From an uncultured bacterium (GTDB taxonomy: Bacteria > Myxococcota_A > Polyangia > Polyangiales > Houyiibacteriaceae): a DNA stretch of 64,000 nt. This document shows positions 48,165 to 57,283 of this stretch, piece after piece (the stretch's first letter is position 1; each line of letters starts with the position of its first letter). A program made the position numbers and the translations under genes. The notes under the pieces were generated by a model, which had not been told where the DNA came from, did no database searches, and worked only from the letters and a program-made list of their open reading frames with translations. The stretch covers positions 1 to 64,000 of the forward strand of contig CALJDU010000041.1 in the NCBI GenBank assembly GCA_938024995.1, in the 5' to 3' direction.

Positions 48165-50576
48165 GTGAAGCCGAAGACCGCCATCACGAGCGCCTTCCTC
48201 ACGTTCGGCATCTGGTGCGTGACGTGCGCGCTGCCGTTCCCTCTCAACGCGCAAGAGGAGCCCAGCGAGCGCGCCGACAACACGCGTGACCCCCAAACCG
48301 AGCGATCGGCAGACCCGGACCCCGACGCACCGGTCTTGACCGCGCCTTCGATCCTCTCGCTGGATGAGATCTCGTTGGGTGACGACGAAGAGGCCCCGGA
48401 GTCGGTGACGGTACGGATCACGATCGATGTCGAGGGACGCGCGACGGTCGACACCTGTGACGCGGGCGCCTTCTGTACACGCGTAGAGGAAGTGATCACG
48501 CGCGCGCGCTTTGCTCCCGCGACGCGGGACGGAGAACCGATCCCCGCGCGGATCCAAGTTCGCTTGACGACCGCACGAGAGGAACCCGAAGACGAGCCTG
48601 TCGACGAGACCCCAGCCGAATCGACGACGGCCCCGAGCACGGACCCGAGCGGAGAAGCGAGCGGAGAAGCGGCCCCATCAAGCGGCGCCACGGCGGTCGA
48701 ACCATCACAAGAAGAAGAGGAGATCGTCTACGGCGCCGAGGCCACCGTGGAGCAGATCGCGGGCCGACCCAGGCGCCTCGAGCTCGCGGAGATGCGCAGC
48801 CTACCCGGCGCGAGCGGGGATCCCTTCCGCGCCATCGAGATCATGCCCGGTGTGCTTCAAGCCATCAGCGGCCTGCCCTTCGTTTACGTTCGCGGCGCGC
48901 CCCCTTCGGGTACCACCTATCACTACGACGGCGTCCAGCTGCCCGCGCTCTATCACTTGTCGTTCGGACCCGCGGTCGTGCACCCGACCATGGTCGGCCC
49001 CATTCAGCTTCACTCCGGCGTCGCGCCCGCGCGGTATGGACGCGCGATCGGCGGCGTGGTCGTCGGCGAAGGTCCCGAGCGCCCTGACGAGCTGACCGGC
49101 GAAGTGGAGCTGCGCGCGATCGACATTCAAGGCGCGGTCCACACGCCGCTCGGTGACGGCAGCCTCTCGGTCGCGGGGCGCTACGGTTACCCCGGCTTGC
49201 TCCTCAGCTTGGTCGTCCCCGAGCTCGACCTCGCCTACTGGGACTACCAGCTCCGCTTTGATCAAAACGTCGGCCGCGGCGCGCGCCTCGAGCTCGTCGC
49301 GCTCGGCTCGTTTGATCGCTTCGGGGTGAACCAAGAAGACGACGACGAGGGCATCGATGGCGGGACCGCGCTGACGCTTCAGTTCCATCGCTTTGAAGCG
49401 CGCGTGGTTCAGGACTACGCCCGTGGTGAGTTTGGCGCGGCGCTTCGCGCGGGCACTCAGGAGTCCACGCTCGGCGAGTTTCTCACGCTCCGCCTCGCCA
49501 CCATCGCGCCGCGCGTTCACGTGACCTATCGGCGAGGCAAGTGGTCACTTCGCGCAGGCGCCGACTTCGAAGCGAGCGCGGGCGTGGTCGACGATGTCTT
49601 CGGGGTGTTCTCGAGCGATGGACGCGAGCTTGACGGGCGCTACGACCAATCCGTCGCGGGCGTTTACTTGGAGACCGCGTACCGCAGCGCGCGCTTCGAC
49701 GTCGAGCTCGGGGCGCGTGGCGACGTCTACATCGCCAAGGACAACAGCGGTGAGCTGATCGAAGGCTCGATGGATCCGCGCTTGCGCTTCGCGTATCGGC
49801 CGCTCGAGAACCTCACCCTCCACGCCGCCGCGGGAATGGCGCATCAGCCCGCGGTCGCGCCCATCCCGCTGCCCGGTCTCTCCCAGATCCTCGTCAGCCC
49901 GGGTCTGCAGCGCGCGTTTCAAATGGAGATCGGCGCGGAGCTCGAGGTCGCGACCCTCACGATGTCGGCGCAAGGGTTTGTGCACCGAATGCACAACGTG
50001 CTCGCGCCCGACCTGGTGCTCACGCAGCCGTGCCCCTTCGTCTTGCCGGGCTGCGACGAGCTCACGGTCAGGCGCGATCGCTTGTGGTCGTACGGGATGG
50101 AGTTCTTTCTCAAGCGCGATCCCAGCGAGGTCGTCAGCGGGTTCCTCAGCTACACGATCGCGCGCGCGACCATCGACGAACGCGAAGGCACCTACACCTC
50201 GACGCCCAACTTCGATGTGCGCCATGTGCTCAACGCGGTGCTGCAGGTCCAGGTACAGAGCGGATGGTTTATTGGCGGACGCGCGCTGGTGCAGTCCGGC
50301 GCGCCGGCGGTCGCCGGTTTCGTCGTGAATGATCCCGCGGGCGAATCGGTCACCCGTGCCGAAGCGAGGCTGCCGCTCTTCTATCGCTTCGACGTGAGCG
50401 CCGGAAAAGTATGGAGACCGAAGTGGGGCGAGCTGAGGCTCACGCTCGAGATGCTTAACGTGACGCTGAGGCGGCAACCCAACCAGCTCAACTGCCGGCT
50501 CGGACAGGCCGAGTGCGAAGTAAACTTCCTGCCCGCGGTCTACCTACCGAACCTCAGCTTAAGAGCGAGCTTCTAG
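48165..50576 (+). CDS. TonB-dependent receptor-like protein with degenerate N-terminal TonB-CTD-like domain
   Basis: VTVRITIDVEGRATVDTCDAGAFCTRVEEVITRARFAPATRDGEPIPARIQVRL; plug VYVRGAPPSGTTYHYDGVQLPALYHL; C-terminal LPNLSLRASF. Confidence 0.82.
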   Translation: MKPKTAITSAFLTFGIWCVTCALPFPLNAQEEPSERADNTRDPQTERSADPDPDAPVLTAPSILSLDEISLGDDEEAPESVTVRITIDVEGRATVDTCDAGAFCTRVEEVITRARFAPATRDGEPIPARIQVRLTTAREEPEDEPVDETPAESTTAPSTDPSGEASGEAAPSSGATAVEPSQEEEEIVYGAEATVEQIAGRPRRLELAEMRSLPGASGDPFRAIEIMPGVLQAISGLPFVYVRGAPPSGTTYHYDGVQLPALYHLSFGPAVVHPTMVGPIQLHSGVAPARYGRAIGGVVVGEGPERPDELTGEVELRAIDIQGAVHTPLGDGSLSVAGRYGYPGLLLSLVVPELDLAYWDYQLRFDQNVGRGARLELVALGSFDRFGVNQEDDDEGIDGGTALTLQFHRFEARVVQDYARGEFGAALRAGTQESTLGEFLTLRLATIAPRVHVTYRRGKWSLRAGADFEASAGVVDDVFGVFSSDGRELDGRYDQSVAGVYLETAYRSARFDVELGARGDVYIAKDNSGELIEGSMDPRLRFAYRPLENLTLHAAAGMAHQPAVAPIPLPGLSQILVSPGLQRAFQMEIGAELEVATLTMSAQGFVHRMHNVLAPDLVLTQPCPFVLPGCDELTVRRDRLWSYGMEFFLKRDPSEVVSGFLSYTIARATIDEREGTYTSTPNFDVRHVLNAVLQVQVQSGWFIGGRALVQSGAPAVAGFVVNDPAGESVTRAEARLPLFYRFDVSAGKVWRPKWGELRLTLEMLNVTLRRQPNQLNCRLGQAECEVNFLPAVYLPNLSLRASF

Positions 50577-50579
50577 CTG

Positions 50580-50700
50580 TGCTTGTTGGGGGCGATTCGC
50601 GCCCCCTGCCTTCGGCATTCACCCCATCGTTCGCTTCGCTCAGCGCTACCGCAGACGACGAGATGCGAATCCGTTCGGTTCGTGGTGCGGACGAATGCGT
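50580..50700 (+). repeat. Dispersed intergenic repeat, copy 3
   Basis: gggggcg-attcg-cgccccc hairpin then ccttcggcattcaccccatcgttcgcttcgctcagcgct...ccgttcggttcgtggtgcgg. Confidence 0.65.
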
Positions 50701-50722
50701 GAAGAGCGCGAATAGCCCTCTT

Positions 50723-51277
50723 CTACTCGCGGATGCCGCTGACCAGACCGTTCGTGAAGTAGACCTCGAACTGGTTGAAGCGCGTGCGCCAGAAGCGCCA
50801 GACGTCCTGGTCGAGTGTCGGGGTTCGGTGCGAGGGAGGGTAACCCACCGCGATCAAGACGCCGGCCTTCGACATGCCGTTGTACACCTGACCGTTTTGA
50901 ATTCCGGAGAGGTCGGCTTGGGACATCTGCGCGATGTCCGGACATGAGGTCCCGAAGACGCGCTGGAGGTGCGTGTCGATGATCTCGCGATCCGCGCGGT
51001 GGACCTCGTAGCGCATGCGCTGTCCTGTCGTGAGGTTCGTAAACGCGATCCGGCGACCCCGAACGCGATCGATCTGCACCGGGGTGCACACCGGCATGAG
51101 GCTCTGGTTTTGGTACCCGATCGACGAGACCAAACGACCCTGCTGCACGCGAAGATTGATCATCGTGTAGGTCGGAGCGGTCGAGTTCTCGACGACATAG
51201 CGACCACCACCACAAGCGCTCAGCGGGAGGAGCGAGAGCGCGAGGACCCAGAGAAGAAACGGAAAGCGAATACGCAT
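50723..51277 (-). CDS. Predicted lipoprotein, BamE/SmpA-like C-terminal part
   Basis: LPLSAC lipobox; GMSKAGVLIAVGYPPSHRTPTLDQDVWRFWRTRFNQFEVYFTNGLV. Confidence 0.65.
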   Translation of the reverse strand: MRIRFPFLLWVLALSLLPLSACGGGRYVVENSTAPTYTMINLRVQQGRLVSSIGYQNQSLMPVCTPVQIDRVRGRRIAFTNLTTGQRMRYEVHRADREIIDTHLQRVFGTSCPDIAQMSQADLSGIQNGQVYNGMSKAGVLIAVGYPPSHRTPTLDQDVWRFWRTRFNQFEVYFTNGLVSGIRE

Positions 51278-51435
51278 GGCGCCCAGGAGGTAGCACGCGA
51301 CGTGCCATGGAAAAACTCCGGGCTCCTGAGCCGCGAGCGTGAGTTTGCTGCGAACTCGCGTTCACGCAGTGTGCCGCATTTGTGTCGCGTCCGATCCCGC
51401 TTCCCCGCCCTTTCGTTTCATGCGATCAATCCCAT

Positions 51436-52893
51436 GTGAACGAGCTCCTTCCCATCTTCGGCCTCCTCGCGGTCATCACGCTCGTCATCGCTCGCCTCCC
51501 CAAGATTGCTCTTGGGCACAGCAAGGCGTTCAAAGCGAGGCGAGTACGTAACTGGCTTCCGCTCGGCCTCACGTACGCCTTCCTCTACATGGGGCGCTAC
51601 AACATCAAGGTCAGTCAGCACGCCTTCGGCGACATGGAGTTCGCGGGTTCGCCGCTGATGACCAATGCCGACTTCGCGACCATCTTCTTCTGGGGAACGC
51701 TGACCTACGGCAGCTCGTTTGTGCTCAACGGTCCGCTCACCGATCGCATCGGCGGCAAGCTCGCGATCTTGATCGGCGCGGGGGGCTCGGCGATCGCGAA
51801 CGGCGCGATGGCGTTCGTGACGTGGTCCATTCTCCACGACGGCCCCAGTCACGAAACGTTCGCGGGCAACCTGACGACTGTGTTCAGTGCCCTCTACGCG
51901 ATCAACATGTACTTCCAGAGCTTCGGCGCGGTCTCGATCGTCAAGGTCAACGCGCCCTGGTTCCATGTGAACGAGCGTGGCGTGTTCGGCGCCATCTTCG
52001 GCATCTTGATCTCGCTCGGCGTCTACTTCGCGTTCGACTGGGGCTACTACATCATCGAGCACTTCGATCTCGAGATGGTGTTCCTGATCCCGACCGTCTT
52101 GCTCGCCATCTTCTGGTGCCTTGATCTCGCGTTCGTGAAGAACACGCCCGGTGAAGCCGGCTTTGATGACTTCGACACCGCGGACGCCTCCTCCGGCGAC
52201 GATGGACCGCGGGCGAGCGTCATCGAGGTCTTCAAGAAGATGTTCAGCAACCCGGTCATCATCACGATCGCGCTGGTCGAGTTCTGCAGCGGCTTCCTCC
52301 GCCAAGCGATCATGCAGTGGTTCCGTACCTTCGCGAAGCAGACCAACGATGTGCTGCACCTCAAGGACAGCTTCGTTTACGACAACTGGGGAATGCTTCT
52401 GTGCTGCGCTGGGATCATGGGCGGCGTGTTCGCCGGCGTGATCTCGGACCGCATCTTCAACTCACGCCGCGGCCCGGTCGCGACCATCCTTTACGCGCTC
52501 ATGCTGGTCGGCGCGATCGTCCTCGTCTTCGTCTACCAGACCCCGTTCGTTGGCTGGCTCGTGGTGCTCATGTCGCTCTGCATCATCGGCGTCCACGGCA
52601 TGCTGAGCGGCACCGCGAGCATGGACTTCGGCGGCAAGAAGAACGTCGGCGTCGCGGTTGGCATTATCGACGGCTTTGTCTACGCAGGCACCGCGGCGAT
52701 GTCGATCCTCTACGGCGTGCTCTTGCCCAATGACGCCACCGCCGAAGCGGGAGACCCTGCCTCGTGGATCGCGTGGCCCATCTCGATGGTCCCCGTCGCC
52801 TTGATCGGGATGCTCCTCGCGACGCGGGTCTGGAACGCCAAGCCCAAGCCCAAGGCTGCGCCGAAGAACGCGGGCGAACCCGAGACCTTCTAA
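51436..52893 (+). CDS. MFS transporter, organophosphate:phosphate antiporter (GlpT/UhpT-like)
   Basis: YAFLYMGRYNIKVSQ signature; 12-TM-like hydrophobicity; ORF opens to 51382. Confidence 0.88.
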   Translation: MNELLPIFGLLAVITLVIARLPKIALGHSKAFKARRVRNWLPLGLTYAFLYMGRYNIKVSQHAFGDMEFAGSPLMTNADFATIFFWGTLTYGSSFVLNGPLTDRIGGKLAILIGAGGSAIANGAMAFVTWSILHDGPSHETFAGNLTTVFSALYAINMYFQSFGAVSIVKVNAPWFHVNERGVFGAIFGILISLGVYFAFDWGYYIIEHFDLEMVFLIPTVLLAIFWCLDLAFVKNTPGEAGFDDFDTADASSGDDGPRASVIEVFKKMFSNPVIITIALVEFCSGFLRQAIMQWFRTFAKQTNDVLHLKDSFVYDNWGMLLCCAGIMGGVFAGVISDRIFNSRRGPVATILYALMLVGAIVLVFVYQTPFVGWLVVLMSLCIIGVHGMLSGTASMDFGGKKNVGVAVGIIDGFVYAGTAAMSILYGVLLPNDATAEAGDPASWIAWPISMVPVALIGMLLATRVWNAKPKPKAAPKNAGEPETF

Positions 52894-52897
52894 GACC

Positions 52898-53260
52898 GTG
52901 CAAGAGATCGGCGTCGTGACCGCGATCATCGCGCTCCTGCTCTTTGTGGTGTTCTTGGCGAGCGCCCCAGGCGACCAGCTGATCTTGATGGGGCAGAGCG
53001 GAATGCTGACCCTGGGCGCGGTTGGGGTCGGTCTTGAAGTCGTCTACTTCGCGCTGCTCGGAGCTGCGCTTCACAGAAGAAAGGTGGCGCCAAAGGGCTG
53101 GTATTGGCGGAGCTTTGCGCACCACCATCTCCTGTCGAAATCGGAGCGTAGGGTGATCATGCCCTTCTTCGTGTTGGGTGCGATCGCGTTCTTGCTCATT
53201 GTCCTGTTCATCATCGTGACCGTCGCGGGCGTCGTTTCGCTCTTCGTACAGATGCGCTGA
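52898..53260 (+). CDS. Small membrane protein
   Basis: 120 aa, hydrophobic segments; GTG start 2 nt after MFS stop region. Confidence 0.6.
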   Translation: MQEIGVVTAIIALLLFVVFLASAPGDQLILMGQSGMLTLGAVGVGLEVVYFALLGAALHRRKVAPKGWYWRSFAHHHLLSKSERRVIMPFFVLGAIAFLLIVLFIIVTVAGVVSLFVQMR

Positions 53261-53342
53261 GCGGTTTTCCGCCTCAAACAGGTGGTCCTGGAATACTCTG
53301 TCCAACGTCCAACAGTCACTTGGCAGTTGGGTCGACAGTTCC

Positions 53343-55328
53343 ATGACGAACAATTTTCACGACCCTGCATTCGTCGGCCGTGCGGCGGAGCTCGATGCGT
53401 TGCTTCAGCTCAAGACATCCCCTGGGGTTGTGTGGGTCTCTGGCGTGGGCGGCGTCGGAAAGTCTTCCCTCACGCGCCAGTACACGGAATCCATCCGCGC
53501 CAGCGGCGCGCGCGTGTGTTGGGTCGCGTGCGAGTCGGTCAACCCATCGCTCGCGTCGGTCCGTGAGCTGCTCTCCACATCGCTTGAGCTCATCGGCGTT
53601 AAGAGCTTGGCCGACTTCGGGGACCCCAACGACCTCCTCGTGATCGACGGTGCCGAGACGATCGCGGACGTCTTAGAGTGGCTCTTCGGAAGCGCGATCC
53701 CGGTCGCGAAACCCTCGCTCTCGATCATCATCTCCAGCCGGATGGCGCCGCCCGCGAAGATGCTCAGCATCGGCCTTCGGCACATCGCGCTCCCCGCCTT
53801 CACGCTCGCCGAGACCCGCGCGCAGCTCCGCGCGCTTGGCGTGAACAAGAACCTCGAAGAACAAGCGCGAGACCTCCACGCCATCACGGATGGGCACCCG
53901 CTCGCGAACGCACTGGCGGCTCGAGGCGGCGCGATCGACCTCAGCGCGACCACGCGCGCGCTCGACACGTTGGCGGGTCAGTTCGTCTCGCGTCTGGACG
54001 CGTCGGAGCGCGCGCTTTGTGAACTCTTATCGCTTCAGCGATCCCTTGATGTCGCGATCTGTTCGGACCTCATCTCGAACGCGCCCGCGCTGATCGAGAA
54101 GCTGGAGCGCTTTTCCTTTTTCCATCGCGTCGGCTCGCGCCTCTCCCTTCATACGACCGTCCGTGACGCGCTCTACACGCGTTTTTCGGCGCTGCATCCG
54201 GGTCGGCTCCGCGAGATGTCGCGCACGGTCATTCGCGCGCTCTTCCGCGCCTCGCGGTCGGACTTCCCGTCGCTCTACTCCACGCTGATGAGCGCGTTCT
54301 TTTGTGTCCGCGCGGACGAGTCGGTGAACCAACTGCTCCCGCTGCGCTACCTCGCGCAGGTCTCTCCGCACGAGCTGACGGATGACCTGAAGGGCGTGGT
54401 GGCCGACGCGGTTCGCCGACACGAAGGAGAGGCCGCCGCGAACGCATTTCTGCAAGGCTACGCGCGCGGAGACATCTTCGGCTCGGTTGTGCGTGACGCG
54501 CGCGACGAGGTCATCGCCGTGCAATGCTGCATCAACAACCTGCACGCCCTGAAGCGCCTCGCGGACATCGACGACATCGCCGCGCACATGGTCAAGACGG
54601 TCGAGCTCTCCGGACTGCAGCACGAACCCTTGCTGCTCCCGCGGTACTTCTTCGCCGTCGACACCTACCAAGACTTCTCGCCCGCCATGGGCTGCGCCAT
54701 GCTGCTCAATGGCTTCGCCCACGCCACCGTTCACCCGCACCCGACCCACATCATCTTCTCGATGAGCCCGCCCGCGATCTGGCGCGACCTCGGTGAGCAG
54801 ATGGACGTGGACGCGGTGCCAGGGGCGGAGCGTGAAATCGGCGGCCGACCGCGCCAAGGCTTCATCGCGGAGGCCGCGCTCCACTTCGGCTCGACCGGCA
54901 CGCTCCACGAGATTTACGAGCAAGGGGCGCTCTTCCTCACGGACCTATTGGACGACAACCCAAGTCCGTCCGCGCAAACAAAGGTCTACAGCAACAAAGA
55001 GTGGGTCGACGCCCTCCGTTCCGCGATGCGGCTCCGCGACCGCCCGCTTCAGCTCACTGGGCACGCGCTTCTCAGCATGTGCCAGGTCGGTCATCGCGAC
55101 GCGCTCTTCGAGCTCCTTGAGCGAGCGTGCGGGCGGCTCGAGGAAGGCGCCGACTACGCGGACGCGATCGCGACCTTCCGCGTCACGTTCTTAGGGGAAG
55201 GCATGAAGCAAGAAGCGGCCGCGGCTGAACTTGGACTCGCATACGGGACCTACCGCTACCGGCTTCGTCGCGGCATCGAACTGGTCGCGGAGCAGCTGCG
55301 TCGGAGCGCCGCCCAGAGCGCATCCTGA
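53343..55328 (+). CDS. STAND-type NTPase with C-terminal sigma-region-4/HTH-like module
   Basis: FVGRAAELDAL, Walker A VSGVGGVGKSSL, Walker B DLLVIDGAE, ISSRMAPP; C-terminal MKQEAAAAELGLAYGTYRYRLRRGIELVAEQL. Confidence 0.85.
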   Translation: MTNNFHDPAFVGRAAELDALLQLKTSPGVVWVSGVGGVGKSSLTRQYTESIRASGARVCWVACESVNPSLASVRELLSTSLELIGVKSLADFGDPNDLLVIDGAETIADVLEWLFGSAIPVAKPSLSIIISSRMAPPAKMLSIGLRHIALPAFTLAETRAQLRALGVNKNLEEQARDLHAITDGHPLANALAARGGAIDLSATTRALDTLAGQFVSRLDASERALCELLSLQRSLDVAICSDLISNAPALIEKLERFSFFHRVGSRLSLHTTVRDALYTRFSALHPGRLREMSRTVIRALFRASRSDFPSLYSTLMSAFFCVRADESVNQLLPLRYLAQVSPHELTDDLKGVVADAVRRHEGEAAANAFLQGYARGDIFGSVVRDARDEVIAVQCCINNLHALKRLADIDDIAAHMVKTVELSGLQHEPLLLPRYFFAVDTYQDFSPAMGCAMLLNGFAHATVHPHPTHIIFSMSPPAIWRDLGEQMDVDAVPGAEREIGGRPRQGFIAEAALHFGSTGTLHEIYEQGALFLTDLLDDNPSPSAQTKVYSNKEWVDALRSAMRLRDRPLQLTGHALLSMCQVGHRDALFELLERACGRLEEGADYADAIATFRVTFLGEGMKQEAAAAELGLAYGTYRYRLRRGIELVAEQLRRSAAQSAS

Positions 55329-57283
55329 TGAGCGCGCTCCGCGAAAGCCCGTTCTTCGTGGGGCGCGCAGAAGAGCGCCGCGCTCTGATCCAGGCGAGAG
55401 GGAACGTTGCCTGGATCTCGGGGGTTGGCGGCATCGGCAAGACGACGCTCGTTCGCGCGCACACCGACGGTATCCGCGCGGAGGGCGGCCGCATCTGTTG
55501 GCTCCCCTGTGAGTCGATCAACCCCTCGCTCGCGTCGGTCCATGAGCTTCTCCAGTCCTCGCTCCAGCTGGTCGGCGTCGACCAGCTCTCCGCGTTCGGT
55601 GAGCCCGGCGACGTGTTGGTCATCGACGGCGCGGAGTCGCTCGGGGAAGCGCTCGAGTGGCTGTTCAGCAGCGCGCTCCCGATCGCGCAACGCGCCCTCT
55701 CCATCATCGTGACCAGTCGCATGACGCCGCCCACGAAGCTCCTGGGATCGACGCTCTCCCACATTTCGCTGCGCCCGTTCACGCTCGCGGAGACCCAAGC
55801 GCATCTCCACGCGCTCGGCGCGACCGGCGACGCAGACGCGCTTCACGCGATCACCAAAGGGCACCCTCTCGCGAACGCCTTAGCGGTCCGCGAGGGCGAG
55901 ATCGACGTGGACTCGACCAACCGCGCGCTCGACGAGCTCGCCGGCCACTTCGTCTCGCGCCTCGACGTCGCGGAGCGCTCGCTCTGCGAGCTCCTCTCCC
56001 TGCAACGGTCACTCGACGTGGCGATCTGCTCTGAGATGCTCCCGGGCGCTCCCGCCGTGATCGAAAAGCTGGAACGCTTTTCCTTTTTTCATCGCGATCG
56101 TTCGCGGCTGCGGCTTCACAGCACCATTCGAGACGCGCTCTACACCCGCTTCCGCGCGCTCCACCCAACGCGCGCGAGAGACACCGCGCGCGACCTGATC
56201 ACGTTGCTCATCCGCAGAGCGAAGCACGACCCGGAGTCGCTCTACAAGACGTTGATGGACGCCTTCTTCTGCGTGCGCGGCGACGAAGCGTTGGGACGCT
56301 TTCTCTCGCTGCAGTATCTCGCGAAGGCCTCACCGAGAGAGCTGACGACCGACACGCTCGAGGTGGTCGCGGAAGCGATCGCGCGTCACGAAGGTGCTCC
56401 CGCGGCGGAGGCCTTCGTCGAAGCGTTTCACCGGGGAGACGTGTTTGGGCTGGTGCTCCACGACGCCAACGACGAAGTCGTCGCGGTCGAGGCGGTGGTC
56501 GATAACCTACGCGCGCTCCGGCGGATCGCGGACACCGATGAGATCGCCGGACACATGGTCGAGACGGTCGAGCGAGCAGGTCTCGAGGACGAGGTGCTCT
56601 TGCTCCCGCGCTACTTCTTCGCGCTCGACACCTATCAGGACCTGAGCGCCGCGATGGGGTGCGCCATGCTCCTGCCGGCGATTGGTCACGCCAACATTCA
56701 GCCGTCTCCCTCCCGGGTGGTCTTCTCGATGAGCCCACCGCCGCCCTATCGCGCGATGGGAGCGCGCATGAACATTCACGTCGTCCCAGACACCGAGCGA
56801 TCGGTCCGCGGCGTCCAGCGCGAAGGGTTCGTCGCGGAGTACTCACCGCTCCACGCCAACCAGAGCTCGGGGGAAGAGGTTGTGGAGTACCGCGCGCTCT
56901 TCCTCTGTGGGCTCGTCGAGCCGCCCGGTCGCGCCGAAGCGAAGCAAAACCTTACGGACCGCGACTGGATCGAGGCCGTGCGCGCCGCGATGCGGGTGCG
57001 CGGACGCCCGCTCAAGCTCAAGAAGCAGCCCCTCCTCGCGATGTGCGGCGTGGAGGATGGCGAGGCGCTCTTCGAACGGCTCACGGCGGCCTGTGACCAC
57101 CTCGCGGATGGCGTCGACTACGCGGACGCGATCGCGGCGTTCCGCCTGACCTTCTTGGACGGTGGGATGAAGCAGGAGGCCGCCGCGGCCGAGCTTGGGC
57201 TGGCGTACGGGACCTACCGCTATCGCCTGCGCCGCGGCATCGAGCTCGTCGCGGAACAGCTCGCGAACTCGCTCAACGCGTGA
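55328..57283 (+). CDS. Paralogous STAND-type NTPase with identical C-terminal HTH-like module
   Basis: FVGRAEERRALIQ, Walker A ISGVGGIGKTTL, VLVIDGAESL, C-terminal MKQEAAAAELGLAYGTYRYRLRRGIELVAEQL; start overlaps preceding stop. Confidence 0.85.
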   Translation: MSALRESPFFVGRAEERRALIQARGNVAWISGVGGIGKTTLVRAHTDGIRAEGGRICWLPCESINPSLASVHELLQSSLQLVGVDQLSAFGEPGDVLVIDGAESLGEALEWLFSSALPIAQRALSIIVTSRMTPPTKLLGSTLSHISLRPFTLAETQAHLHALGATGDADALHAITKGHPLANALAVREGEIDVDSTNRALDELAGHFVSRLDVAERSLCELLSLQRSLDVAICSEMLPGAPAVIEKLERFSFFHRDRSRLRLHSTIRDALYTRFRALHPTRARDTARDLITLLIRRAKHDPESLYKTLMDAFFCVRGDEALGRFLSLQYLAKASPRELTTDTLEVVAEAIARHEGAPAAEAFVEAFHRGDVFGLVLHDANDEVVAVEAVVDNLRALRRIADTDEIAGHMVETVERAGLEDEVLLLPRYFFALDTYQDLSAAMGCAMLLPAIGHANIQPSPSRVVFSMSPPPPYRAMGARMNIHVVPDTERSVRGVQREGFVAEYSPLHANQSSGEEVVEYRALFLCGLVEPPGRAEAKQNLTDRDWIEAVRAAMRVRGRPLKLKKQPLLAMCGVEDGEALFERLTAACDHLADGVDYADAIAAFRLTFLDGGMKQEAAAAELGLAYGTYRYRLRRGIELVAEQLANSLNA

